NCBI RefSeq assembly: GCF_010183535.1 | Contig: NC_071333.1 | Coordinates: 12,956,587-13,020,586, forward strand | Source of the DNA: Caenorhabditis remanei | Taxonomy: Eukaryota > Nematoda > Chromadorea > Rhabditida > Rhabditidae | DNA: 64,000 nucleotides | Direction: 5' to 3' | Shown here: one piece after another, positions 12,231 through 24,361 of the stretch | Layout of the letters: each line of letters starts with the position of its first letter | Numbering within the stretch: position 1 is the first letter of the stretch | The notes under the pieces: model-generated | What the model was told of the DNA's origin: nothing | The model's input: only the letters and a program-made list of their open reading frames with translations | The model's database searches: none | Made by a program: the position numbers and the translations under genes

Positions 12231-13139
12231 ATGTCTGATATCAAGCAACTCGAAAACGAGGCTAGCTCCCTCCGCCGTGTGGCTCTGGTTGGAGTCGCCG
12301 TCTCCTTCACCGCCACATTGGTGTGCGTCATTGCCGCTCCAATGCTCTACAACTACATGCAACATATGCAGTCCGTTATGCAATCCGAGGTTGACTTCTG
12401 CCGATCCCGATCTGGAAACATCTGGAGAGAGGTGACCCGTACCCAAGTTCTCGCTAAGGTCTCTGGAGGAGCTGTCCGTTCCCGCCGTCAAGCTGGATAC
12501 GAGAGCGCCGGAGTTGAGGGATCTTCATTCAGCGGACACCAAGGTGGATGCTGCGGATGCGGAGTCTCTGCTGCTGGACCACCAGGACAACCAGGACCAG
12601 ACGGAGAGGATGGATCTGATGGACAACCAGGAGCCCCAGGAAACGACGGACCAGACGGACCAGCCGCCACCCCAGCCCCACACCACGAGTTCTGCTTCGA
12701 TTGCCCAGCCGGACCAGCCGGACCAGCAGGACCAGCCGGACCAAAGGGACCAAACGGAAATCCAGGATCCGATGGACAACCAGGAGCGCCAGGAAACAAC
12801 GGAAACGCCGGCGGACCAGGAGCCCCAGGACAAGCTGGACAAGACGGACACCCAGGAAACGCCGGAGCTCCAGGAGCCCCAGGAAAGGTCGTTGAAGTTC
12901 CAGGCCCAGCCGGAGCCCCAGGAGCCCCAGGACCAGACGGACCAGCTGGACCAGCCGGATCCCCAGGAGCCCCAGGAAACCCAGGATCCCAAGGACCACA
13001 AGGACCAGCCGGAGACAACGGATCTGCTGGAGCCCCAGGACAGCCAGGAGCCAACGGAGACAATGGAGCCGATGGAGAGACCGGAGCCCCAGGAGGTTGC
13101 GACCACTGCCCACCACCAAGAACCGCCCCAGGATATTAA
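12231..13139 (+). CDS. Cuticle collagen, array copy 4
   Basis: 302 residues from the ATG at 12231. The frame is open for eight codons further upstream, but those lie inside the inferred leader intron, and [10 protein letters not shown] matches the other copies. Family layout is intact (RSRR, CCGC cluster, [17 protein letters not shown]). Distinguishing changes are AVRSRR for ALRSRR, SSFSGHQGG for SVSSGHQGG, and [19 protein letters not shown] in the first helix block. The 3'UTR is unrelated to copies 1-3. AATAAA at 13202. Confidence 0.97.
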   Translation: MSDIKQLENEASSLRRVALVGVAVSFTATLVCVIAAPMLYNYMQHMQSVMQSEVDFCRSRSGNIWREVTRTQVLAKVSGGAVRSRRQAGYESAGVEGSSFSGHQGGCCGCGVSAAGPPGQPGPDGEDGSDGQPGAPGNDGPDGPAATPAPHHEFCFDCPAGPAGPAGPAGPKGPNGNPGSDGQPGAPGNNGNAGGPGAPGQAGQDGHPGNAGAPGAPGKVVEVPGPAGAPGAPGPDGPAGPAGSPGAPGNPGSQGPQGPAGDNGSAGAPGQPGANGDNGADGETGAPGGCDHCPPPRTAPGY

Positions 13140-13207
13140 TTTGTTTATTATCGCCGTTCTTGCAGTATTTATTTTTGCAAGTCTTTCAAACCATACCTCC
13201 AAATAAA

Positions 13208-14560
13208 TCATCATGACTTCATTAATTGATGCATTTCACATATTTTTTTCAAAAAGATAGACACAAAAGCACAAACGGTTTTATTCAATCACAAGGTACT
13301 GTACCTGAAGGTTCAACCAATTTCACATAGCTCACATTACGTGTGTCTACAGCTGTTACAACTAATTATTTCCATTAGTTTAAAAATATTCACATTGTGT
13401 TTGTTGTCAAAATTGTAAAATTAACAATATCAGTTGAGGATTTATTTTCAATCACATTCTTTTTGTGTAGCAAAAGTATCATCATTCTAGTTAGAAAAAA
13501 TTGTCAATGATTGATGACGATTACCGGGAAACCTGAAAGCTGCAAATTTACAAAGTATAGCTCAATATTCATAAAATACTGTTTTCTGTGGAAAAAATTA
13601 TCATATATTTGAAGTCAACCAAGATAAAATGCTCCAACCTCTTGCTAGTGGGTGCGCCTCTATTACAGGTTTACGGTAACATTTTAAATAAAAATTCTCT
13701 TTTGAAGTTTGAAAAAAGATTGACTACCATTAAGAGAATTCAAAACTGGAAAGGAGGTATGGCATATTTGAAAATGTCAAAAATTAGACAATCTCAAAAA
13801 ACATCTGAGAATTCATGTTGTTCTAATGCTTTGATACAAATATTATTATTGTTATTTATTACAGTGTAACCAGGAAACAAAAAATTTGAAATAGCATTAT
13901 TGAGAAACGTGTTCCTCAAGGAAACTGGCACAAAACATCCTTTTTATCGTATTGCAGGCGCCGCTTAATGACGTCGTTATATTCTGATTGTGATTTTTTG
14001 ACAAATTGAGTGTTGGATGGCATCGTGAATGAATCCATCATACAACACTCTTGCGACTTTAGATCTTAATTGGTGAATGGGTCTTGAAGAGAGAAAGCAA
14101 CCCAATGGAATTAGATTTTATGAAAGTGGTATTGACATCCGGCCGTTGAGATGAAAAGTACACGAACTGAATCTGAAAAAAATGTTCCAAGGAATCTTGA
14201 CCCATGAACAACTTTTTTGTGGAAAGCGAGTTTTTGATCCTTGAAAGTTACAGAGATAGTCAAAATCTTACAGTTTCAGAACGTGTACATAAGTTTTTGA
14301 AAGTTGAAAAACTCTGTTAAAAAAAGTAGAAAAACGATTTTTTCAATTCAATTCCAAAGGGGAAAAATACTACTTCAATGATATTAACTGAGCATAACAA
14401 TCTCCGAACTGGTTGATGTGGAGAAATCTTATCATCCTACAACTGTAAACTATCTGAGAAAGTACAACAATTGTAGCATACAGAAAAGACCACCCTTACA
14501 TAGTGCAAAAGACACAAAATATGGTAGATGCGAGAGTTTTACAAAGCATTTCCTACATGA
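13208..14560. other. Spacer between collagen copies 4 and 5
   Basis: AT-rich DNA without convincing exons. Small plus-strand frames at 13.6 and 14.4 kb have no splice context. Confidence 0.5.
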
Positions 14561-14766
14561 CAGAAGTAGTTCCTTGTGTCGAAAAAACTATCACTTTTTA
14601 TTCACCTACACAGTCTCTCCATTGTTAGTGTACACTCATTAACCCATCTCCGCCCACCTGTAGTATAAAAAGAGGCAGAAGCTAGAAGAAGATATGTGCG
14701 GTGTCTTCACATTCTATTCTCATTGTTTCCAACAATTCATTTCTGAGTTCATTTTTTGATTTACAG
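14560..14766 (+). promoter_or_regulatory. Collagen copy 5 promoter and leader
   Basis: The promoter is clearly paralogous to that of copy 4, with the same GTGTACACTCATTAACCCAT and CTCCGCCCACCTG blocks; TATA at 14664-14670. An acceptor (TTTACAG) abuts the ATG at 14767. No strong leader donor is visible, so trans-splicing may apply here. Confidence 0.65.
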
Positions 14767-15669
14767 ATGTCTGATATCAAGCAACTCGAAATCGAGGCTA
14801 GCTCCCTCCGCCGTGTGGCTCTGGTTGGAGTCGCCGTCTCCTTCACCGCCACATTGGTGTGCGTCATTGCCGCTCCAATGCTCTACAACTACATGCAACA
14901 CATGCAATCTGTTATGCAATCCGAGGTTGACTTCTGCCGTTCCCGTTCATCCAACATCTGGAGAGAGGTGACCCGCACTCAAGTTCTCGCTAAGGTTTCT
15001 GGAGGAGCTGTCCGTTCCCGCCGTCAAGCTGGTTACGAGAGCGCCGGAGTTGAAGGAAATTCCTTCAGCCAAGGAGGATGCTGTGGATGCGGAGTTTCGG
15101 CTGCTGGACCACCAGGACAACCTGGGCCAGACGGAGAAGATGGATTTGATGGAGCTCCAGGAGCACCAGGAAACGACGGACCTGACGGACCAGCTGCCAC
15201 CCCAGCCCCACACCACGAGTTTTGCTTCGATTGCCCAGCCGGACCAGCCGGACCAGCAGGACCAGCCGGACCAAAGGGACCAAACGGAAACCCAGGATCC
15301 GATGGACAACCAGGAGCCCCAGGAAACAACGGAAACGCTGGAGGACCAGGAGCCCCAGGACAAGCTGGACAAGACGGACACCCAGGAAACGCCGGAGCTC
15401 CAGGAGCCCCAGGAAAGGTTGTCGAGGTTCCAGGCCCAGCCGGAGCCCCAGGAGCCCCAGGACCAGACGGACCAGCTGGACCAGCCGGATCCCCAGGAGC
15501 CCCAGGAAACCCAGGATCCCAAGGACCACAAGGACCAGCCGGAGACAACGGATCTGCTGGAGCCCCAGGACAGCCAGGAGCCAACGGAGACAATGGAGCC
15601 GATGGAGAGACCGGAGCCCCAGGAGGTTGCGACCACTGCCCACCACCAAGAACCGCTCCAGGATATTAA
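14767..15669 (+). CDS. Cuticle collagen, array copy 5
   Basis: 300 residues. The start is set by homology to the other copies ([10 protein letters not shown]); the 22 codons of open frame before it end at the acceptor. Compared with copy 4 it has lost two residues before the cysteine cluster (NSFSQGG in place of SSFSGHQGG). It also has FDGAPGAPG in the first helix block. The RSRR site, CFDC interruption and [13 protein letters not shown] end are kept. AATAAA at 15737. It is the last gene of the array. Confidence 0.97.
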   Translation: MSDIKQLEIEASSLRRVALVGVAVSFTATLVCVIAAPMLYNYMQHMQSVMQSEVDFCRSRSSNIWREVTRTQVLAKVSGGAVRSRRQAGYESAGVEGNSFSQGGCCGCGVSAAGPPGQPGPDGEDGFDGAPGAPGNDGPDGPAATPAPHHEFCFDCPAGPAGPAGPAGPKGPNGNPGSDGQPGAPGNNGNAGGPGAPGQAGQDGHPGNAGAPGAPGKVVEVPGPAGAPGAPGPDGPAGPAGSPGAPGNPGSQGPQGPAGDNGSAGAPGQPGANGDNGADGETGAPGGCDHCPPPRTAPGY

Positions 15670-16123
15670 TATGTATTTTGTTAATGGTTTTTTTTCATAT
15701 TTATCTTCATCAATTCCCTGTGTATCCCATGTCAGCAATAAACAGAATTCTTCCCATAAAACTTTGTTTGAAAATTATTAAAAATCAATTATGTCAAAAA
15801 ATATTGCCGTCGAAAGTTCCATACAAATCGTCATTGATGTGTTTCTTTGTATGAATCCCACTGAATGTTGTCGTGTTTAGCATGTGTTGGATCTGAAAGT
15901 AACAATATTTTACTATGATAGCGGGAAAACGTTTGTATAGACATAGAAAATTTGTTTCCTTGTATTAAGTTCAAAGACTATCTTATCCAATCGGTAAACG
16001 TGATTTTTTGATAAATGGAGTGTTGGTCGGAAGGCATAGTAAACATATACGTGTTTTCATACCTCCATTGTTTTTAGTGTGATCGCTATTATTTTTCATT
16101 TTTCATTGCCATTGATAAGCAAC

Positions 16124-18271
16124 CTAGCGCGATTTGAACACGTTGTAACAATTGGTTTGAAAACGGTTGAGGAAGTGTTTAGCGTATCTATTTTTTTTAG
16201 TAAATGGGAACGATTTTCCTTTTCTACGATGGAGGTATTTCCTAGACGGATGAAAACTTTCTGCTAAAGAGACCACTTGACTGTTTTCACCTACCTCTTC
16301 ACTTGATCTTCCTTTTGTTTCTGGCAAGTACAGGTAGAGAAGAATGGCAGCAATCAGAGCGGGACCAGCCGCCAGTATGAGAAGACTGAGATAAATCATT
16401 AAACCATCAATTTCTAATATTTCATTTACCTGTAACCTCCAATTAAGGCATCTATGCTCAAATAGAAAAATGTTTCAATCATGGTTGTTGACAAAAGGAT
16501 TCCTGTTGATAACGGCTGGAATATCCAAGCATATTCTGGATCTACAAGCTCTGATGTCAAAAACCATGCTGGTCCACCACACCCAATTCCAATGAATGCT
16601 TTTGTAGCGGCAAAGCAGAGGGCAACTATCACTTTGTTAGCTGTGAAAACCACTGCACCAATATTTGCAACACAAGTTCCAAATAATCCAACCAGAACTA
16701 ATTTTCTTCTACCATAACGATCCGCCTGGAAACTTCATAATCTTTGAAATGTTTCTTGTAAATGAACACACCAAAACAATTCCAAGAAGAGATGCAAAAA
16801 ACAGCACAACTCCAAGCGCGTCAGAAATGAGAACAGTGAATGCATCCGTGGACTGATGGACTTTTTTCGAGTTTTGCGTATCTCCCTGAAAGAAATAAAA
16901 AATTTTATCGGCTTTTAATGATCATTTACAATTAACATGTTTGAAGAAAACGTATCTATCAAATCATCACCAGTGAACGCGTAGGAAGCTGCTACAATGG
17001 CTCCGATAATAAAACCTTTGAATGAATCTCTCCAAGATTTCCTGAATTATTTCTGTGTTTTGTTTACCAGATATTATTGACACCTTACCCGTAATATGCG
17101 TATTTGGAGTATGTCTTATTCTCCATCATTTCGTAATTTGAAATTAATGGTCGATATGAGTCTGATCTATCGGTCCCATGATAGAACAGTCTGGAGTTTA
17201 TTGCTGAAAAGTTATAATAATGCGCAGTTAATACTCGTATATAAATACCTTCATGAATGCATTCTGGATGAAACAAGCTTAAATAATTCGGTGTTGGAGG
17301 TGTTATTACTAGCAAGAAAAGAAGAAATAGCACAGGTACCACTGCTGCTATCTGCATAATAGTGAATCTTGCATTTCCAAGGGGAAGTATTTCTTCTGAT
17401 CCCAATAACAATCCAAGTAGAGTGGCAAACGACTGTGAGACTTGCTGAAAACATTTAGTCTGGTTGATTTTCCGTTTTCTGATTTCTCACTTGAAAATTA
17501 TTCAAAAATGATCTGTGTTGTGGTGGACTAATTTCAATGATGTACAAGGGCAGAAGACACAAAGAGCTGCCCGCTTGAAGCCCAATCATGAGTCTTCCAA
17601 TTGACAAGATTGTTGTGAATGTGACTTCTCCTTAAATATGTTTGTTTGTTGCAATTATTATCACGCATTGTTTTCTATTTACCCAGTGACAGGAATGATA
17701 CAGCGAGAAAATGTACACCAACACCAATGGTAGCAGCGATGCACATGATTCCTTGAGCACGTTTCACACCCAACCATTTTGTTAAAAATGGTACCTAAAA
17801 CACGCAATCAACATATATAGTAACTTTTTTTAAGACGTACCATCAAGAATCCGAGAATTGTTCCTGGGTAGAACATGCTAACGGTTACACTCCATTGCGC
17901 AAGCCAGTCTGATTCTGGGAGTTGACATGTTGGACAGAATCTTGAGAGCTTGTAGGCCTTCCTCGCTAGTTTATAGAAAGTATCAACAGATGTGTTCACA
18001 TAAGTGATCTGAAAAAAAAGAACCTATATTGATAAAAATTGCCGCATTTGACCGAGAGGAAATTGTTCAATGGTCACATGTGTGCAAAATCAGGAAAACT
18101 TTGAAAATGTTGATTCAGCAGGAAAGTTTCACCGTTTCTCGGAAACAATATTTTGAATTATATAATGGTTGTAAATAATGAAATTAAAGTTACCTGGAAC
18201 GCAAAAGACCAATTGGCACAAAACGAAGCGATGGCTGCTAAGATAACCAAACGGCATGGCGGTATATTCAT
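16124..18271 (-). CDS. Sugar-transporter-like MFS protein (GLUT/SLC2-type)
   Basis: Ten minus-strand exons: 18271-18194, 18008-17841, 17794-17685, 17630-17491, 17444-17249, 17203-17089, 17041-16930, 16885-16772, 16725-16430, 16385-16124; about 529 residues. Several hydrophobic segments and sugar-porter signatures are visible. They are GRLMIGLQAG with PLYIIEISPPQHR (TM4-TM5 region), ADRYGRRKL (loop 8-9), PAWFLTSELVDP (TM10), and LPETKGRS after the last membrane segment. The product should be a plasma-membrane or organelle facilitator for hexoses or a related solute. The usual PESPRYL after TM6 is replaced by TPPTPNYL. The start ATG lies nine bases after an acceptor (TTTCAG), suggesting SL trans-splicing. 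The last exon may instead be spliced at GAG|GTAGGT near 16298, which would shorten the tail. The substrate cannot be told. Confidence 0.85.
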
Positions 18272-21200
18272 CAAGTGTCCTGAAATGAATCATGCATTTT
18301 TGTGAAGTGCGCCATTTTTTGGAAAAAGATGAAAGAAAAATCCTAGCCAGAAATAAAATTAAAATGAAAAACAGGTAGCTGTGATAAAAAAAACTCATGA
18401 ATTCCCTCTATTAAGAGATAGATAAACTTACTCCTGTTTTTTGCGTAATTAGAATATTTCAACTTAACAAGCATCAAGAAGTTCTCAAATATGGTTAAAA
18501 TGAACAACAGAATGATGACAAATCAAACCAAAAATATCGGGGAGAGAGGTGAGATCATAAAATCCTACTTTCCCACACCGTTATTGTATTTTTGGGAAGC
18601 CTTGAGAAAGAGAGACGCTCAAAACTACTAGAAAATGGTGGAACATGATCAGAACAAATAAAACAGAAACTCTGTAAAAAATAAAATGAATGGTTTGTTT
18701 GTGTCAATGTATAGGTGCTCTGTTTCAATATTCACGTTTTTCAACAGTATTAAAAAACAAACGATAAGATTGAAGATGATGATAGTGATGTGGTAAGGCT
18801 TGTAGACTATTCGTGAGCCGTGTACGTGTTGGAATAATGGCCCAAAACCGATAAGATAACATTTTCCCTTTTTACTCTCTCTCAACATAGACACTATTTT
18901 AACGAAGAACAATGCACAAAATTGAGTTATCAGTTGTGGCTGACGTAGTCAGAAATCATCTTGGCTAGAAGTGAACTCAATTCCATTGAATCACGAGCCC
19001 TTTGTCCCTTTCTGCTTTATGATAACAGTCTGATTGACATGTCCAAGAAAAGGAATAAACTTATTCCACGATTAGTTTAGTAGACTAGAAAACCGATTAA
19101 AAGAGGAAGTTAAAAAGAGTTCTTTATCAGTGAATTTTTGATTTTTTTTCCCTCGATCAAACATCTTATAAGCTCGTGTTGACATGAACTTTAGAATTCG
19201 AGCTAATAGTTATATGATAAACAAAACATTTATCTAGTGAGCAAAATAGGATTACAAGTTATTCATTGAAATTTGATGATTGTTGTTAATAATTGTTGCT
19301 TACGGAACAAATTGTCAGATTAAAACAGGCCCGCCTGGAAAAAAAATCGTGTTCTATCATTTTGAACTGTTAATCGCCAAGTATTTACATCACTCAATTG
19401 AGCGGGCATTATTTTAACCTTTTTGAAAACTTGTATATTTTAAAAACGGGTTCAAGAAAAGGTTTTTTTTGAATCAATTTGTTTAATTTTTCAGATATTT
19501 TACATCGAAAAATCGAATTCGAATTTTTTGATGCAAAACTAGCTTTTGATTTGATTCTGAAGCATAGTCAAAAATTTGACGTATTTCAAAAAAACTCAAA
19601 AAATGTCAAATATTCGTTCGAAAATTAGTTTAACATAATTTTTAACTTTCAATCCTCGGACTGTGTCATCAGCCCCGCCCGCTGCAATTATGTATTTTGA
19701 ATCTTCAGATTGTTCATTGTGAAGTGATCAACTAGGACTATTTGCTCGAGCATGATACAAACTGATTCACTTTCTTCTTCTCCTAAATCCTTCGAATTTT
19801 GCATAATTTGTTATTCCCAATCTTTGATCTCTTTTCCGTCTTATATTCCATATTTCTATCCTCCTTTTCTTGCACTTTCATGTCGCAAATGGTGCAAACG
19901 GCAGAAATAACGGAAATGTTGCTTGGTTTCCAATAATTCGTTTCACAAGACGTTATGACCCCTTCCCTCCTCCGTTATTTCCTCCCGTTTCATCTTTTTT
20001 CCTTTGATTTATTTCTACTTTTTCTTTGCGAAAAACTTCAGCAATGTTTAATTTAAGATTCCAACCAACAGCTTCCACATTTTCAATTAGATTGTGCGAC
20101 TCTGAGTGCACCGAAAAAGAGAATGACTAATGTATGCGGGCGACACACAACCTCGATGACCTTTCACACCACTCGCTTTCTCTGTTATCTAACTCTCAAC
20201 AGAGCTCATCACTAGAATCTCTTCACTCTCATATTGCAACACCTAAACTGCTTTTTCCTCGCTTTTTCTCGCTTCTTCTCAAAAACATCAGGTGTTATTC
20301 GACTTGTTTACATAGATAACAAAATTGATGGAAAAAGATCTTATGGCCGCAGAAACACGGGCAATCCGGTGGTTAGAACAAATCGGTTCAACGTCCTTTC
20401 TCACTTTCTGACTTCTCTCTTTTTTTCTGTTTAATCCATTCTTCTCGACTGTCAAAGTTTTATTGATATAGTTGATAATAACTGAATTGATTTTTAAACC
20501 AATGAAAAATGTCCTTTTGAAGTTTTCAACGGAGTTTCAAAACGTATATGGCATATTGCAAAGTCATTCATCTCCTGAAGTATTTGTTGCATAGCGAAAA
20601 AAACGAAAGTTTATTCCGAGTTTTCAAAAAGTGCACTTCAGGAATATGCCACTCTAGTTGAAAATGTTATCAATATTTCAAATTTTCGTTTTTAAATCAG
20701 AAAACAAAGTGGAAATTTACGCTATGGAGTTGATAAAGGCCGATTCTTAATGTTATAATTTTTACGAACCTTACGACTATTTTCGAAAATCTTTTTTTTC
20801 ATTTCTCACTTTTTCACCAAATAATTCAATTCGAAATTTGTATATCATGTCTTCTTTTCTTCTCTGTACCAGCCAATGTATCCTCAACATTCTCCAATCT
20901 TATCCACGGCACTCTTTTTATCGCAGTCATCTATCATCGTAAACCTTTCTCTCTTCTCTCCCACCCTTTGTGCTCTCTTCCATTCTTTCCTTGTCTTTCT
21001 GTCCAATCGATTATTCAAGACGATTGCACAGTGCAACTACCTTCGAACGGTTTCCTTCTTGTAATTTCTGCGTCTCTTCATAGGCTGTACTGTCTCTCTG
21101 CGGATGACCGAGAAGGTCCATAGTGTTCTTACCTAGTGTCCCCCTCTCTCTTTCTCTCCTGGCCATAGTCACTCTCGTTCTCAATGTCAAGAAAACCGGC

Positions 21201-21332
21201 AGTCGTTCGTTTCTCTTATTACTTCGTTGTCATATTCATTGTAACTCGTTTGTAACTTCTTCTCTAGACCGTCGAAGAATTCATATAGTACTTCTGAAAG
21301 ATTCAACATTTTTGTTTTCGTTTACAGATCTC
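18272..21332. other. Divergent upstream region, pyrimidine-rich on its right side
   Basis: No gene supported over 3 kb. The left half is AT-rich. From about 19.7 to 21.3 kb the plus strand is rich in C and T, common in nematode upstream regions. A leader acceptor (TTTACAG, ending 21327) precedes the next gene. Confidence 0.5.
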
Positions 21333-24300
21333 ATGGTTATCCAAGCAGGGCCATTTATCAATGCAAGGGTCGGTGAATTAGATATTGTAAGTTAAATGTG
21401 GACAACTATTATATTTAAATTTATATAATTTCCAGATAAGATCAGGATGGCGCCACTTGCAACGCGCAATGCACGACGAAGATCGTGTATCATTCGAGCA
21501 AATGATCAACACTCCTGCATTCTGCGTCAAGAAATTTGAGGAGATGTTTCTTCTCAAGAGAATCAACCCTTATGCACAAAGTGAGTATACAACTATTAGA
21601 ATCATGAATAAATTCGGATTTTGCAGCGGAAGAACTTCGAATCATGACTTTCGAGCACTCTGAATGCAACTGTAAAAGAGCTCGGGAGGGTCAAGATATT
21701 TCAGTAATGAAGAATCAGCTCTCTGATTTTTTGAAGAAATGGGACAACCTCTACGAGAAACTCAAATCTGTTCGCCTCCCATCCGGAACTGTTCTCCAGA
21801 TGGACGATCTTCACCAAACGGTGAGCTTACTAATGTACCTTATGGCACATACACATTTCAAGTTTCAGACCACCGAAGAACTGGAAAAATTGGTAATTGA
21901 AGAGCGCCCAACAGAGAAAATTGTGGACACCAAAACCGTTTCAAACTTGCCAACCGTACAAACCGAAGATCACGAGAAACATCCAAAACAGACCCATCAC
22001 ATAAATGCAGTTGCTGAACAATGTCTCTGGAATGTCGCTCATATTTCGGCGAAACCGACGCATCCGGAAAACATGTTTAAGGAAGATCATGTGCACAGTG
22101 TTAGTAACATTCTGGAGGTTAGAACTTCAAATTTACTTTAATCCAACATTTTTAAAATTACAGGGCAAGACAGAGTTTGAACTAGGTGTTGTCGAAAAAG
22201 ATCCAGATGTAAAACAATCTGAAGGAAAAACTAAAGTTAAACATTTTGATACTGAAATCACAACAAAGTTGGAGCCAGGAGTAAGTTTTGGATTTCACAT
22301 ACCACCTAATCACAATGTATTCAGAATATTTCAATAGTAACGAAGGCTGTTGAAGAAAAGACTGATATCTCCATTGCCAGTTCCGATATTCTCAGTCCAG
22401 CAATCACGGATAATGGACGGTCAGCAGGAACTCCGGATTCTGGAATGGTTTCTGATATTTCCGAGATCAAACTCACAGATGCTGAAATGGGAGTGATCGC
22501 TCTTCCAAAACAAAAAGATCCCGCAAAATTGACTGGGCGGGATGGTAGAAGATACCGCCAGAAACTTCGAGAAGCCGACCAGGCAGCTGGGGCTTTGACA
22601 ACACAAGAAGAGACGCCTGAAGAAGACGCTGAAGGTGAAACATCAAAGCGTGGCAGTTTTCTGTCGGAGTCAACAGGATCTGAACAAGCAACTCTTAGTG
22701 GAAAAGAGAAAAGGCGTTTGAAAGACAAACTCAGGAAGGAGAAGAAGGAGCAAGAGAGACTTTTGGCGTTGAATAAAGCTGAAGAGAATAAAGTAAGTTT
22801 TTGCCTATAATCTATATTTTAGTAGAAGATGCTTGATCTTATAATTCTTTTAGGCAGAGCCAACTCCCGCGGACGGTGCGATCGCGGATGTGAACCCTGT
22901 TGATCCAAATAACGCACAAAACGATTCTAAGCTAGCGACAAAACCCGCGGAAGCTGTTGAACAAAAATTGGTTCAGGAGCCGCCAGCTGTCGAGGAGTCT
23001 ACTGCAGATTCTTCCATGGAAGCAGCTGAAATTCTCAGCAATTTTGCTAACACTGTTGTAGATACATCTGAAACTGCACCAAAAGAGGTAATAATCATAC
23101 CAAGTCTAATTGTTGCTTAAATGTTCAATAATTTCAGATCGAGGGTCCAATCGAAAACAGGACGGAGGATGAAACTCAAGCCAAAAATATAAGTAAGAGG
23201 CAAAAGAGAAAAGCACAAAAGAAGGCTGCAAAGGGTGAATACGTGGTGAATGACAACCATTCTCATTCTGTGGAGTTACTGCCGGGTGAATACAAACTAA
23301 TGCAAGTTGACCATCAAAGAAACATACACGAGCTCAATTTTGGTGGCGGAACAAGCAGAGAAATTGATGTAGATCAAAAAGTTGAAGAGAAAAAGCGGGA
23401 AAATGAATCGAAGGGAAGAAAAAGAAAGGTTAGTTGCAGAACGTTTATGACAGAGAACAAGATGATACTTTAGATGCAAAACCTATACGTGCCAAATGAC
23501 ATTTCACAAAACATATTGGACAAAGGAAAGTGGTTGGCTTATGTCGTTGATGACAAAAACCCGAATGGAGTTCCAAAGTGTGGGGAAGTGAGCTCAGAAG
23601 AGATGAAAGAGACCATGAAGATACTCAATCAAAAGATGACTCTAACTAACGTGCCGGTTCTACCGGACGGATACATCGATGACGTTAATTACTTATGTCC
23701 GAACAACTCAAAACACTTCACAACCACCATCAATCAATTGCTACCGGAGTTGAATGCTGACATAATCAGAAGTAATTTCTATGACGAGGTCGATTCAAGT
23801 TTCATTTTTGGACCAGCGCCTGAATCAGATCAAGCAGACCCTTCAATTGATGACTTGCAAATTTTGTTGAACTCAGAAGGTGACAATGTGGTTTTCCAAA
23901 CTGAACGTAAGATTTTCATAGGTTTGAAAAAAATAAAATCATTTTTCTTTAAGTCGCTCGCCGAACCGCTCCAGTATTCGCCCAAAATCAGCAGTTCAGA
24001 GAGTTCTGTAAGAAATATGCAAACTCGAAATACGACCCAAAAGGTATTATTACCTATTTATTCTGGTTTCACGTTTTATTAACTTTTAGTGATCCACCGT
24101 CTTGTCAAGAAGTATACGGATGCTCGAATTATCTTCCATTACGAGGTTTGTAATATGGATGAGTGAAGCAAAATAATTGATATTTTCTTATTTCAGCGTT
24201 TCAAAAAGTTTGCTGACCGTGAATCTCGAAGAAAGGCAAAGGGTTGGTCACGCATGAATGATTGCTCCCCCTACGCATTGATGATCATGCTCTACATCAA

Positions 24301-24361
24301 TACACCAAAGTCAGATGTGGGATTTGCCGATATTGAGACCGTTCTCTTCCCTTCTCCTTGA
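21333..24361 (+). CDS. Orphan family member A: large protein with basic repeats and C-terminal family module
   Basis: Twelve exons: 21333-21386, 21436-21580, 21627-21820, 21869-22117, 22164-22280, 22325-22792, 22854-23087, 23138-23428, 23474-23906, 23954-24043, 24090-24145, 24197-24361; 831 residues. The N-terminal third has a short Cys pair (CNCKRAREG) and a helical stretch. The middle is acidic and apparently disordered. It is punctuated by three lysine/arginine-rich helices: GRDGRRYRQKLREADQ, GKEKRRLKDKLRKEKKEQER and KRQKRKAQKKAAKGEY. The C-terminus carries the module shared with neighbours: FHYE, then a phase-0 intron, then RFKKFADRESRRKAKGWSRM. The exon before that intron is 56 nt. Basic clusters suggest nuclear or nucleic-acid contact, which is inference only. 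The start follows an acceptor by five bases. AATAAA near 24614. Confidence 0.75.
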
